From the NCBI GenBank assembly GCA_948474755.1, contig CAOLHI010000360.1, forward strand, positions 617,732 to 681,731: a DNA stretch of 64,000 bases. Direction: 5' to 3'. Below the pieces are notes generated by a model. The model had not been told where the DNA came from, made no database searches, and saw only the letters and a list, made by a program, of their open reading frames with translations. The translations under genes were made by a program, and so were the position numbers. Origin of the DNA: Ctenosaura bakeri. Lineage: Eukaryota; Chordata; Lepidosauria; Squamata; Iguanidae. Positions 1-12,149 of the stretch are shown piece by piece. Every line of letters begins with the position of its first letter. Within the stretch, counting starts at the first letter, position 1.

Positions 1-91
1 TCTCCCTTTAAATACAAAGGACAACCTTTCTTCTTCACTCTACAGTCTGTATAAGGTACAACCACAACTTTTGCATTATATTCTTCCAGCC

Positions 92-290
92 CAGGATTGT
101 TAACCCCTGAGGTCAGTCCTAGCTAGTATTGGATAGGAGACCACCAAGGAATACCAAGTGCTGCAAGCTATATTTGAGAATAAGGGAATGGCAAACTATC
201 TCTGAGTACTTCTCGTTTAACAGAACTTTATGAAATCCGTGGGGCTGCCATAAGTTGAAAGGCAACTGGAAGGCACATACACACACAACA
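92..290 (+). repeat. 5S rRNA-derived SINE, old copy
   Basis: The first part resembles the internal promoter half of vertebrate 5S rRNA, including the stretch around ggataggagaccacc and aataccaagtgctg. The 3' part carries the squamate SINE body and tail (ccataagttgaaaggcaact, then a CA-rich tail). Three other copies occur in this window with the same order of parts. It is diverged and probably inactive. Boundaries are approximate. Confidence 0.8.
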
Positions 291-2264
291 TTATGACCAC
301 ACTCACGTTACCTCTCAGAAGACGAGACAGGAAAAAAATCACTGTGAGCATTTCCTACTTGTCCTCACATGATGGTTTAACATGCTAAGATAACATAAAA
401 ATTTGATCACAAGATCAATGAGTTTTCACCTGGTGAGCTACAGCTTTAAATACCAACACACTGTTAACACATTATGGTCACATTCTGAAGAGGAAAAAAA
501 GAGACAGGTAGACAGAGAAACGACTCAAGAATGGGTCCCATCTTGTTGAATGAATTTAAAAAGCAGGTCCTGGTTTTGAACAAACAGGAGCTCAGTAAAG
601 TTTAACTTCTCCTAGGGTTTGAAAACAAGTGAAGTGTTGGCCTCTCTTTCACTGCATTTCTTTTCATGTTCCTTTCTGTGTCACATAGCCCTGGATAACA
701 CAGTATGAGGAAAGACAACAAAGCAGGAAAAGAAGACCTTTTTCTCTACCTTCCTTCTAAACAGAAGAGGTTTCAAAAGAAAAACTAGCACCTCCAAAGG
801 TTTAACAATCTCTGGAGCTTTACTAAGCACTGTTCCTTGGGCTGTAAGGTAACCCATCTGTAAAGAATGTTCAACTGTAAAAAAAAAAAAATGTTTAATT
901 GCTACCTAGACCTTTGACTTGAACTTCTAAACAATCCTTTGCTGCTACCTTTCTTCTTTTCCCCCATTACAAAAACAAACACCAATATATCGACTTGGGA
1001 CAAGCAGAGACAAACACAGACATGTTAATAAGCCATGGTATGGATTCCCTTGCAATTCTGCAGTCTGGAAATACAGGCTAGTATCTCAGAAGAACTGGGG
1101 TTAAAAAAAAAAAAAAGAACTGGGGTTAAGAAAACACAACTACTTCTGCTGTTAGCCAAACCGCCTTCTATTTTCCTTCTGAAAAAAATCAAATCATTCC
1201 ATTTTTGTGTCCATTTTCACTGTGAGCTTGAACTCCTTTAACATATAGTAGCTAGTCTTTTTAGTTAAGATGGTACCTCTTGAATATGCACTCCAGTGTA
1301 TCTGTCTATTTTAAGTGGCATCTTAATTTATGGTTAAGTTCAGTTCCTTGTCCTGTAACACAGTCCCCATTTGGCAAATTTGTCCATGCTATGCAATTAA
1401 GACCAAACAGTGTGCTGCTGTTGTTTTTAAGTCAAGGAGCCTCCTTCACATTAGGTTTTCCCTCTGGATGTGCTCCAAGCTAAAAAAGAATGTAAACAAA
1501 CTGTTCTGACTTGGGCTTATTAACCCGTAGTTCTTGGTTTCTGCAAACAGGACATCCCAAACAATCCACAACCCATGCAGCATACTGCATCATCCCACTG
1601 GCAAATTCCCTAAAATAACTAACACTCAGAAAATTCTGGCAGCGTCCATGGTGACCACGGTAAGGCAAGAACTATTTGAACCCTTCATTTTTATTGCTTT
1701 CTAAATAATTCATCCACTGGACAGAGGTTTATTGCATTCTACAACTCACTTGGGCAACAATTCAACTCTTAATAGACTGAAATACTGAAGTTTCCCTTCC
1801 TCTCTTACCCAGACAAAACACATATATGCTCACAAACTCTTTTGGGCTAATTCCATAGAAATTATTTATTTGGTCTCAGCTTTAAATGGGTTCCAAAATT
1901 TGTTGTTATTATTTGCTATGAAGTTGGCTTTTACTTACAGCATAAGAAACTGCATGTGCCCTCAGCAATAGTCCTGCAAAAATACCTACTTGCAACACAT
2001 ATATACCGTGCAAAGTGGAACCTGTTGGATCTTCACATGGTATATTTTACTACAGCAGAAGCAAGCCTCAAGATCATGCACTCCCACCATACACGGCATA
2101 AAACCTGAAGTATAATCTAAAGCCCACACCTATAAATGCAAGCAGGACTTTCTGCTTCCTGTCCCCATACATACAGTGGACTGTGAAATGAGCTAAAGAA
2201 GTTCCATGCATTGAGGGGTACAAATGATCTTGAGACTCACTCATGCCCAGAATGTAGAAAAGTT
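291..2264. other. Unassigned non-coding stretch
   Basis: No convincing gene. It holds A-rich runs, and a 14-base direct repeat (gaactggggttaaa) at about 1099-1127 separated by an A-run. ORFs here are short and lack protein character. One candidate microexon lies at 1939-1973. Confidence 0.5.
1939..1973 (-). other. Candidate 35-nt microexon
   Basis: On the minus strand a 35-nt segment lies between a good acceptor (ggtatttttgcag) and a perfect donor (gtaagtaaa). Two of three frames are open; one reads LLLRAHAVSYA and ends in phase 0. No host gene is recognised and such pairs can arise by chance. Confidence 0.2.
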
Positions 2265-2345
2265 ATTTTGGGAGGTACTACAGTTCCCAGCACTCCTGTA
2301 CTGCCTGGGAGAATTTTGGGAACTGTTACCCAAAAAAGTAACTCT
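2265..2345. repeat. Short dispersed repeat, MITE-like
   Basis: Holds a ctacagttcccag block and a gaactgttacccaaaaaagt block in inverted-like arrangement. A related copy in the opposite orientation is seen near 34240-34300. Probably a fragment of a non-autonomous DNA transposon; the family name is not known to me. Confidence 0.4.
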
Positions 2346-2375
2346 TCCAAGTTCCACCACTTGTATATTCCATTT

Positions 2376-2554
2376 CAGGATTTCTCAACCAGGTTTCCAT
2401 GAGAAGTCTCTATGGCTTCTGCAAGATATTATGACTGGAAGAAAAGAAACTTTTTTTAAAGCTGTAGATAAAACTGTTTTTCATACAAGGCTACCCTGAA
2501 ACCTGAAAATTATATCAAGGGTTCCTCCAGGATAAAAAATGCTGAGAAAGGATG
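2376..2554. mobile_element. hAT-like MITE
   Basis: Starts with caggatttctcaacc and ends with tgctgagaaaggatg, which are imperfect terminal inverted repeats of the type found in hAT non-autonomous elements. No transposase is present. A clear 8-bp target duplication was not found, so the ends may be off by a few bases. Confidence 0.5.
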
Positions 2555-2821
2555 GTCTATCTACTAGTACTGAAAATGACAAAATCTGTCAGTTTCTCTT
2601 TCTCCCACATTTGAATTAGACCTCAAGCACTTTCTACCCCATGTACAAAGAAATCTGGGGAAATTCGCACCAATGAAATGAAAATTCTACTCCATCTTTA
2701 GTAGTCAAATTCCATATGTACAGCTACTACCATCATGGAAAGAACAATAGTTTTTCTGCCTGCTGGAAAGATACTAAAATCTAGCAAAGATGGAACGAAA
2801 AGAAAAAGAAAAGAAAAATAT

Positions 2822-2990
2822 GTAGCACCCTGGAGGCAAGGGTTCAATTCCCCACTCAGCCATGGAAATCCCCTAACTGACCTTGGATACATCACACACA
2901 GTCAGCCCCCAGAAAGTCCCATGATAGGTTTGCCTTAGGCTTGCTGTAAGTTAGAAATTGCTTGAAGGCATACAGCAACGCAAAAGGGAA
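2822..2990 (+). repeat. tRNA-derived SINE, 5'-truncated
   Basis: Contains the tRNA B-box-like ggttcaattcc, the SINE body (atggaaatcccc, tcacacacagtcagccccca) and the tail block ttgcttgaaggcatacagca. The tail resembles that of Sauria SINEs, which use the Bov-B LINE for mobilisation. The 5' head is mostly missing. Confidence 0.8.
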
Positions 2991-3202
2991 TTTCAGCAGG
3001 TGTGGTGGCTTGCATGAAAAGGAACAGCTACTGAAATTCCCTGTTCTATAAAACTATTAAAGGGACAAAATCCTGTCCCCTATTCTGCCTGGCAACCCTA
3101 AACTGAAGAGAGGTGGATGAATCACCTGATCATTGCTGCAAATCACACTGCTGCTAAAGGGAAGTAAAGGGTTCACAACTTGTTTCAGATGTCACTCATT
3201 CT

Positions 3203-4268
3203 GTTGTTGTATGCCTTCAAGTCGTTTCTGACTTATGGTGACCCTAAGGTGAACTTATTGGGAGGTTTTCTGGGGCTGAGAGTGTGTTACTGCGATAGAT
3301 AACCCTATCCCAGAGTCTACAATTTAATATTAAAAATATCTCCACATGCTTGAGAGGTCCCCCGAACAAGCACGTAGGCAGGCATGGTCGAATGGCCGAA
3401 AACAGGAAAAACCCGGTCAGACCAGTATATTCTTAGTCACGCAGCCCCAGGAGACCTCCAGCCAGCTAAAATATAAAATATACAAAGGGTCGTCAGCCCC
3501 GAGAAGCCAGCTTGAAGGGATTAACACATCTGACTAACTGCCCATCAAGCAAGGATGATTTACATACAGCCAAGGCTTTGACAACCCCGGTAAATTCAAT
3601 CATGCAATGAACGCTGACATTTTGGAGTTTTGTTCTAGTTCCTCCACCTATTGTTCTCCCCAGGAAAGGATTAGCCCTCCAGGAGCCTTTCCCCCCATAA
3701 ATAGACTCTGTTTTGGAGCGGCTCTTTGGATTGCTCCGGGCTTCCAGCAGACTGTCACTCCACCAGTTGAGCTATCCCCTCAGCCATCCACATGCTGAGT
3801 CTCATCTCTCTTTCCACTGCCATCTCGGACCTCCGGACTTCAGGACCATTCCCCAGCTGTATTCCCCAGCTGTAACCCTCCAAAGCTCCCTATCCAATTT
3901 CCTCTCTTTTGTTTCTAAATAGCTCTTGTGTGAATGAGCGCATAAGTGGGAACATGTGCAAGTCTTTATTTTTTTAATAAAATCATTTTATTTAGACAAT
4001 TTTTGGCTTGGCCTGACCCCGTAAAAATCGGGTTAAAAGATCTCGCTAGGTTACCCTGCCTCTCGCATTGCTATCGCTTGTGCTCTGGCTAGTTTCCATT
4101 CTCCATTGTGTGGAGTACATTGAGGTGTCTCCCAAGGGACCCCAGAAATCAGAGTAACAAGTGTGTAACATGCCCAAGGTCACCCATTGGGTTTCCACTG
4201 CCAAGCAGGTAATTGAACCCTGGTCTCTAGGGCTATAGTCCATTCCTCAAACTACTACACCACACAGG
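3203..4268 (-). repeat. tRNA-derived SINE split by an LTR insertion
   Basis: The SINE 3' half lies at 3203-3284 and the 5' half, including the tRNA-like head, at 4164-4268, both on the minus strand. Joining the halves at the agtg duplication restores the gtgtgtaacatgcccaagg stretch seen in other copies. The intervening 875 bp is a solo LTR, listed separately. Confidence 0.85.
3285..4159 (+). mobile_element. Solo LTR of an endogenous retrovirus
   Basis: The 875-bp block starts TGTTAC and ends GTAACA, exact 6-bp inverted termini of the canonical TG...CA type. It is flanked by a 4-bp direct repeat agtg (3281-3284 and 4160-4163), the size typical of gammaretrovirus-like elements. Inside are a TATA-like box (cataaatag, 3696-3704) and a poly(A) signal (aataaa, 3976-3981) in the right order for U3-R-U5 on the plus strand. 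No internal viral gene is present, so it most likely arose by recombination between two LTRs. Its GC content is higher than the flanks. Confidence 0.85.
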
Positions 4269-4269
4269 C

Positions 4270-6250
4270 ACTCCACTCATTCTAAAGGAAAGTTTATTTT
4301 TGTTTTTATTCTCAGAGTTGTCCTACTTTCTCTTCAATGGTTTTGTAAACAACACGTGGAAGGACAGCCAAAGGGTGAAATAGCATTCTACGCCCATTCT
4401 ACTTGCCAGACTGTGGTCTCTGGTTTTGTCCTCTGTAAACAGGAAACCATCCAATTACAGGAAGCATTTTTCAAACCACTTAAGCACCCGCCTCATTCCA
4501 ATGAAATCTTGTTTGCTCTTCAAGGACAAAGTAGCAGCTCTGACTCTGTCAGTGTTCAGTGGGATCCTCATCCACAGGCAGTAAAGATTCTCCCAGATGG
4601 CCCATCCAATGCAGACAGCTAGTGTCTCAGTACTACTTAGTACATGCTTAGACCAGAGAACCATGTATCCAAGATTTCCAATTATTTCTACTAATGCTTC
4701 CTGTACTATCAACTCTTCTCTGAGGACTCTACCCAGAGAACTTTGGAGAGGCTACCATAGCCTCCCCCAACATGGTATCCTCCAGTTGTTTGGACTACAA
4801 TTCCCATTACTCCCAGTTAGCATGCTGAGCCACCCCAATTTGATCTTTCCTTTTTCTAGCTAGTTCATACATATGTGACGATATTTATTTCATTCTCTTC
4901 CCTCCATTTTCTTAAATTTCATTTTTGTTTGCCCTTCACTTTGAGCACATGGAAGAACAGATACCAAGTGATTTTAATATACGCACACAATGTTTTCCCA
5001 TCAGGACCCATCAATAATCTGTAGCTGTAAAACCAGGTGTAAATAAAAATTAAAAACCACAGTATTGGATCAGAAAATTGAATTTTCCTCTAAAATCCAG
5101 AGATTTTTAACAGTACAAAAAATGTGCAACCTTTATGTATAGTTTGGATTAAAAACAAATTGTAGATGAACTTCACTTTTTAAAATCATCTTTATAGAGA
5201 ACGACTACTGATAGGTTTTTATACTGTTCTTCACAAGATTCCAGGTGTATCTCTTCAGAATTCCAAAGCTAAATACAGACGCTAATTCTCCCAAGGGTTG
5301 ATTTGTCATTGTAGCAACAAGGCAGCTCGAGAAGGAAAGTACCACAGAGACTTTGGTTGAGATGTCCAGACACCCTCCTTGAAGTATACTAATTTTTGAT
5401 CTCCCAGCTGAGCAGTCACCATAAGGGTAACCAAAACAGGTACAGTCAAAACCCTCTGCTCAAAAGAAAGCATCCTCATTTTTCAATAGGCCTATAGACA
5501 GAGGAACTATGTAAGGAAATGAACAAATTTATCAAGTACAATGTTGGGGGGTTGTGGTCTTTTGTTTTGTTTTTACTTCAAAGCTAGCAACAGCAGATTA
5601 TGGTATCTGCTGACTCAGAACAAGAGCTCAACACTTTGCAGATGAGTTTCCCTACATTCTTGTAACACTAGGCTCACCTTTGCTGTTTGCAGCCATCACT
5701 CTGCAAATAGCAACTAACAACTACCTCCAAGCTACCAGACAACAATACAACGCAGCTTCATGTCGTACTGTCTAAGCCTTTCTCTTCCTCCCTCCTGCCC
5801 TGAAGACCTCCAGAACTTTGAGAACAGAAAGGGAAAGAATTGCCAAGGGTGCTGGCTGACATATGTAATGGAAGTGAATGTCAGCCTTTTGCATTAGTAT
5901 CTTCTGGTCTTCAGAGAGACAGACAGACTGACTGACATGAGAGAAGAATAATTTCTGATACTGCTTCCACTGGGAGATCCTGGTGTCTAGTAGGAGGAGG
6001 ACTGGAGGACAGGGATGACACACTGTTGCCATCACCACCTTCCCAAGACTTGGCAGCAGAACTCATAGCTGTCAATTGATTTACATAGGGAAGACACTCA
6101 GACACTCAGATTTACATAGGGAAGACAAAGAGTCCCATTAGATTATGAACTTGACAAACAAACATTATTTTGCATCTTTGACAAGGGACAAGTATTTAAA
6201 GTCAATTATACAAGAAGAACTCTTCCTGGAGTATGATAACAAATATAAAG
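4270..6250. other. Unassigned non-coding stretch
   Basis: No supported gene. A short fragment at about 4770-4822 (tttggactacaattcccatt) belongs to a palindromic squamate MITE also seen at 18036. A small tandem duplication of gatttacatagggaagac lies just before 6130. Everything else is unassigned. Confidence 0.5.
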
Positions 6251-6252
6251 AC

Positions 6253-6640
6253 TGTTGTTGTCTGCCTTCAAGTCATTTCTGACTTATGGTGACACTAAGA
6301 CAAACTATCATGGAGTTTTCTGGGGCTAAGAGTGTGTGATGCACCCAAGGTCATTCAGAGCGTTTCCATGGCTGAACAGGAAAACAAACCCTGGTCTCCA
6401 GGGGTTGTCGTCCAATGCTCAAACCACTATACCATGCTCACTCTATAAATATACCTGTTAACAAAATTCCTGGGCATTACCGTTTTAAAAGAAAATCTGG
6501 TACCAAAAATAACATGGAAAGAAAAGGAAAATTCCCTACACTAAAGAAGGAACAGTTCAACATGTGAATGAACACTAGAAACATGTCAACTCATTCAAAC
6601 ATGGGAAATGAAACAACCAGGTTGGGTAAACCTTGCATAA
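6253..6640 (-). repeat. Composite retroposon, copy A (SINE plus extra unit)
   Basis: 6253-6446 is a full-length tRNA-SINE on the minus strand, with tail at the low-coordinate end and head at the other. It is joined to a roughly 190-bp unit (markers cctgggcatt, aataacatggaaag, gaaatgaaacaaccag). The same SINE-unit junction occurs at 11810. Unlike that copy, no second SINE head is visible at the far end, so this copy may be 5'-truncated. Confidence 0.65.
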
Positions 6641-7660
6641 TAAACAAAAACACTTTCAGCCTTCTATGGACCACTTGAACATTTCTTCCAAAATACATCT
6701 TTAGATTATTTTTTCCCCCATTTGTCTCTGATTTCCTTATAATTTCCATTCTGAGGTCCAAACTTTAACATCCTGGAACATACATGGTGACAAAGACTTA
6801 TCTGCGTTCCTCTTTTCCCTCTGTTTTGCCTGTTCACACGTGCTCAGTAAGTGATTCTGGAGGCAGCTGCTGTTTACTTTGCCTGCTGTAGGCCAGCACA
6901 CACAGCCGGAATACAATCCAATTCTTTCTCAGCAAAACCTTTATTGCACTGTTTACTGTAGATACATTGCTGCAACCTGGCACTGAAGGTCTATGTTCCT
7001 TTGTCAACCTCCCAATGCTGAAATGCTAAAAAATACTTCCAGCTAGACAGAGGACAGAGGAAGAAAAAGATGGGGCTGGGTGGGCATAAAAAGCCTTCCT
7101 AAAAAGGCACTTCTTTGTCAGAGAAAAGCTTTGTCAGCTGAGGTACGCCTGCAGTTAAACAATACTCTCAGAAATGGTCTTCTGTCTGGCAAGCCTGATT
7201 AAATATTTGGGAATTATGTACATTCCCAAAAATTTGGGAATTATAGACCACTGAAGACATAATTGATATTTTGGCCTTAAGTTGTTAGAGATGAGCATAA
7301 ATGGAAAACCACCTCTTTTCTTTAACACAGACTACTCTCTGTTACTAGCAATTATTCTGTGTGTGGCAGACAGAAGGAGCAATTTCCCACTCTTCTAGGC
7401 AACTTGGCATTTCCGAAATCCTAATGGCTACCTTATGTTTTGTCCTTTCCTATAGGTCTAAGACTAGAAGCTGACCTAGGGTCAACTTAGTTATGGTATT
7501 ATTTGTGTGAAAGCAATTACTGCGTTCTTTTAAAAATGTGAAAAGACCACTGGAATAGGGTAGAGACTGGTGGTGAAGAGAGCAAGATCAAGACCATGTC
7601 ACACAAGAAAGGGGATTAGCCCCATGAAACCCACCAACCCACCCACCCCCCAAAAAGCCT
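6641..7660. other. Unassigned non-coding stretch
   Basis: Nothing gene-like was found. A small tandem duplication (atttgggaattat twice) sits near 7207-7250, and a C-rich run of (accc) type precedes 7650. Confidence 0.5.
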
Positions 7661-7663
7661 GTA

Positions 7664-8172
7664 CAGTCATCCTTCCACATTTGTGGGTTTGACTGTCACA
7701 GATTTGATTATTTGTGAGTTTCTCCAACCCCTCGCCACTTCAGGTGCTCCTTTTCTGGGGGAACCTTCCCTCTCAGAAGCTCCAATCAGACCGTGTAGAC
7801 TTTTAAAAATCCATCTCTGGTCCTCTTACTCTTCCTTCAGCTGCTGCCTGAACCAATAAGGAGAGCTTGCAGCTTGAGTTCTGAGCACCAAAAACCCTCT
7901 CCCAATGCCCCCCCAACATACCAGAAGAAGGAGATGGAAAGATGGAAGGAGAGATGGAAGGAAAGAGATGGAGAGGAAGTATAGAGCTATTATGTTGACC
8001 CACCTTCTTTCCCTCTTTTTCCCTGACTTGGTTTGGATCCTGGGGTGCCTGCTTTCCTCACCATGCATCTGCCTCCTTTCTACAAGCACACAGACATACT
8101 TTGATATTTGCAATTTTTCCACTTTTGCAAGGGTCCTGCACTCCTAACCTTAGTAAATGTGAAGGGAACGAC
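7664..8172. mobile_element. Tigger/pogo-like MITE copy 1
   Basis: Begins with cagtcatccttccacattt directly after TA and ends with a degraded inverted copy (gtgaagggaacgacac). The subterminal sequence (gggtttgac, cagatttgattatttg) matches three other copies here. Inside is a purine-rich tandem of gatggaag type at about 7930-7975. No transposase is present. Confidence 0.7.
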
Positions 8173-8560
8173 ACCATTGGTAGTAGTACAGCCTTTATCC
8201 TGAGGCTGATAATAGTGTGGGAGAGACTCATCTGGACTCAAAGGTGAAGAGAGCAGTCTAACACTGTTTCCTATACAACATGGCTCCCATTCTGCTTGAT
8301 GGATTAACTGAATTATATGTAGCTTGGCCTTTACTTCTTACAAATATGGACCACATTTTATTTTGCTGCTGTCAGAGGGACTGTTTAAATAACCTTGCTA
8401 TGTTAGGTGCTGGGAGGAGCATAAATGTTAAGGTCACCAAGATAATTACAATCATGTTCAGTCACTCCATATTTTTCTTCTTTTCATGTTCAGTCACACA
8501 TTTCTTCTTCTCATTTCACTTTCCAAGATGCCTGAGAGAAGCCAAAGCAATACCCTACAG

Positions 8561-8856
8561 CAGGGCTTTTCAAATGATGTACTGTGACACCTTAGTGTGT
8601 CATCTGAAATGTGCAGGTGTGTCACCTATAATCTTGGAAATCTATGTTACTATTTATAAATCATATATTTTTAAAAATATATGAAAGGTTTTCATGAGAC
8701 ATGTTGTATCCCCATACATTTCATTATTACAATTTATGTATATGTCTAAGTGGTTAGTTTAACCTCTGGTTTGCTAGTAAAACTGAATTACTGTATCGCA
8801 AAATGATGCATGTCTAAAAAAGTGTGTCACCAACTTGAAAAGTTTGAAAAGCTCTG
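8561..8856. mobile_element. hAT-like MITE with 8-bp target duplication
   Basis: The 296-bp element has inverted ends cagggcttttcaaa and tttgaaaagctctg. It is flanked by ccctacag (8553-8560) and tcctacag (8857-8864), an 8-bp duplication with one mismatch, as expected for hAT. It is AT-rich and non-coding. Confidence 0.8.
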
Positions 8857-8956
8857 TCCTACAGTCCCATGTCCCCATAAAAATCTGATATTATCCTATA
8901 GTCAGACAGTTTTTTGATGTTTTTTTAGAGACTTTTCTTCACACAACCTGAACTTC

Positions 8957-9125
8957 TTATTGTTGTTTGGAATTCACTTTTGGATAGGACACAACGCGTA
9001 TCTGAGGTCCAGATGTAGTATTCCTTGAAGCACTTGGAGAAAAATGATCATTATTTTCCAAGATCCTGCTAACACTGGCAGTCTCTGTTAGCAGTGCAGC
9101 CAAACCATCCAGAAACTGCATAAGG
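8957..9125 (-). CDS. Candidate terminal coding exon, unknown protein
   Basis: Read on the minus strand, a strong 3' splice site (tgtgttttcctgcag) is followed by a 55-codon open frame ending in TAA. The first exon base completes a codon. The peptide starts LMQFLDGLAALLTETASVSR, looking like an amphipathic helix, and ends RVVSYPKVNSKQQ after a Ser/Asn-rich, probably disordered part. I do not recognise the protein. No upstream exon could be linked to it, so it may be a real last exon or a chance ORF. No repeat overlaps it. Confidence 0.4.
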
Positions 9126-9853
9126 CTGCAGGAAAACACAGACACTTGCTATTCTAGTAATTCCAGTTTTCTATCGCTATTGTCAACAGAGAATCACAAA
9201 ATGATAAAACAGACACAAATGTAACAAAATCTTTCTCTCCTACATTCAACTTTTTACTTTTTTTTAACATTTTTCTTTCTTCCAGTCCCAAACATGAATA
9301 CATTAAATGAATAAATAAATGAAAACTGAACTATTTGGGCCACACTAGACCCAATTTTTCTTTCCTTTCAATATGAATGCACACTTCCTATCTGTTTAGA
9401 ATGCTCAACCTGAACCAAAGAGACCCTGTTCCAAATCAGTGCTTTGCGATGAGGCTCACTGGACCCAGATTGTCAGTCTCATGTACCTTAAGCAGTCATT
9501 AAGTTTAAAGAAAGACTACATTCATCAATCACATTGCCTTATTTCCTTAAATTGCTGTACTTTCCTCTCTTTTTTCTCATATGTAAGAGAGATATGTCTG
9601 GATACCTTGGGGTGAGGTTTTACTGTTAAAATGCTCAGCGTCTTTCAGTTTATAAAATATAAATGGGTTTACAGACTCCTTCAGGACTTCAATACATGAA
9701 TAAAATTTCATTCCCTAGCATCTTGAGACATATCTCTTTTGTATGTTTGTTCCATTGCGTTCTCTCTGGGTTTTCAGTTTGGTTTTGGCACCTTCAGACA
9801 GATATTTTTTCCTCATGCTGGGGTGTTCCTCGCTGCAAGACATTGACAACTAG

Positions 9854-10082
9854 GGGCCCTTTCAAACTACACAATTATAGCACAATGATTCCCCCTGAAC
9901 TGCCAGGGCTGCATCCTGTGGAGTCTTAGAGTTTGTAGTTTGGTCAGAGGCACCAAAAGAGCTCCCTGGGTAAGAATTTTAAAGGCCTCACCATAAACTG
10001 CAGATCCCAGGATTCCATAGGATGGAACCATGGCAGGTAAAATTAAATCAAACAGCTATAGCTGTGTAGTGTGAAAGGGCCC
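9854..10082. mobile_element. Palindromic MITE, variant family
   Basis: Starts gggccctttcaaactacaca and ends with the inverted complement tgtgtagtgtgaaagggccc, giving near-perfect 20-bp terminal inverted repeats. The interior also has inverted blocks. It is related to the elements at 18948 and 61072 in its subterminal tatagca motif. No clear target duplication. Confidence 0.65.
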
Positions 10083-11608
10083 TGCATTTCAGTGGCATAA
10101 TACTTTGCTTTGCATCCCCACCCCACCCCGCATCAGGTACTGTTTTTGTTTCTTGCACAAATGAAGGCTTATAACTAGTTTTTGTAGCTTCTCTATCCTA
10201 ATCCTAGTCTATCCTAAGTGTACTGTCATCCTTTTTATTCAGCTGCATTTTGAAATGTTAGTTTCTGGCATGTGCATCATTTCTATATTTCTTTTGCAAA
10301 TGTAATAGGCTGTTCTTTAATAAAAAAAAAAGGAAAAGAAATAAAAAAATAAAGTCAACAAACAGCCCTTTCTCTCTGTCTCCCTTCCCCTTGGGGCATG
10401 TTAAGATTTTAGTCACAGAGTAAGACTGAGTTATCTCTTAAGTCCAATAGTTGTTCTAAAAGAGGGACAGAGGTACACAGACACACACACAGGCAGCAGA
10501 CTTCTTGGAACTGGCAAAAATTTGTTTTTAGCTTGGCAGGGATGAGATCATGGCATTGAATCTCTCTGTGCCGGCAAGCAGAAAATTAAAGCAGTAGGCC
10601 TCTGTCCTGCTTTGGATGAGCTAGAGAACAGCACCTTGCAGAGCAAAAATCAATCTTCAGTATGCAGCAGGAAATACCACAAATAAGCACAGAGCTCCTG
10701 CTCCACTATGGGGTTTCTTTTGGCTTAAGACTTTTTTTCCACTGGTCTTCTTTAACTATTGAAAAGCTCATATGTTTCTGCAGCCTGAAGGAGTAATAAT
10801 GCTGCTTGCAGGCTCAGGGTGAGATTGGTGCTAGAATACCTAACTGCATTTTTTGCGGTTTCCTGGGAAAAAGGCCAATGTCATGGAATGTTGGCTCCGG
10901 CTGGGATTTAGCAAGGGATGGAAAGATGCCATCCAGTTTTCATCACTGGAAAAGCTTCATTTTCAAAATGAACTTTTAAAGACTGAAGTTGCTTGCCTAT
11001 AAATACAGGATTTCAGTTTTAATGCCTGCATAATGAGAAAAGATAGTTAAATTTCTTGCTGAAAACAAGCAGAGATGACAGAACGTGACCATTCTAACGT
11101 GGTCACTGTGCCCTCAGTGGGATATGTGCTCAAATGCCCTTCCAACTGTTCCTCCGAATGCACATTCCAAGACACTCACACTTCAGAGGAAAGCTCCCTT
11201 GATTTCATACATGCTGCCAGATGACCAAATCAAATCCCTTGGCAACAGTCATTATGTGGTATGTAGGATCTTATAGTAAAGAAAAGGCTTAAATTGGGCC
11301 AAAGCACCTATAGTTTAAGGGAAATGTTGCCACCAGGAGATGTGGAAAGCAGTAGCAAGAAGAAAGTGGAAAGCTATTTGTTTGAGGGATGCTTTCTCAT
11401 CCTTCACTTACCTGTGGGTTTGCTTAAACTATATCAGAACAAAAGTCTGACATGCTTCTGGCCTGCACTTATTAAAAAAAATACAGGCATCCCCCAATTA
11501 GCAAAGCTTCTCACAACAAATCTCTCTTTCATAAAGGCTTTTTATGCCCCCCACCCACCAGCTCCTCTTCTTGTGGTGTTGAGAACATGTGAATGAATGC
11601 CACATCAT
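10083..11608. other. Unassigned; possible conserved non-coding element
   Basis: No repeat or gene is recognised. The part 10500-11080 has a balanced, complex composition with motifs such as ggaatgttggct and cctataaatacagg, unlike the flanking repeats. A spliced-exon-like segment at 11412-11462 on the minus strand has stops in all frames. Confidence 0.3.
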
Positions 11609-12149
11609 TCAAATGAACTTCTTGTTGTTGTGTGTCTTCCAGTCGTTTCCAACTTACAGTGACCCTAAGCCAAAAATATCACAGGATTTTCTGGGGCTAA
11701 GAGTGTGTGGCATGCCCAAGGTCACCAAGGGGGTTTCCATGGCTGAGTGGGTAATTAAATCCTGGTCTCCAAGGTCATAGTCCAATGTTCAAACCACTAT
11801 ATCTTGCTAGTTCTATAAAGACTGTACCTACATATAAACATACCTCAGTCAAAGAAGTTCCTGGGCATTGCCCTTTTAAAAGAAAATTTGGTCCCAGAGG
11901 CAGAAATAACATGGAAAGAAGAAGGACAGTTTCCTACACTAGTGGTTCTTAATCTGGGGTCTAGGGACCCCTGAGTGTCTAAGTAGCCCTCACAGGAGGT
12001 CAGCAAAGCCCTGCAGCTTGACATCAACAACAGTAACAGAGGCAGAGAGGTTGCAGATGCAAATAAGGAACAGTTTGGGCATGAACACACATATCCTACT
12101 GCCACATCCCTGATGAGAGGGACACAGCAGCAGATGTGTAAGCATGCCC

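Noticed and set aside
8280..8684. 134-codon plus-strand ORF
   Set aside because: It runs into the hAT MITE at 8561 and has low-complexity Phe/Ser composition.
11412..11462. 51-nt minus-strand segment with excellent acceptor (ttttttttaataagtgcag) and donor (caggtaagtg)
   Set aside because: All three frames contain stops, so it is not coding. It could be a non-coding or poison exon but nothing supports transcription.
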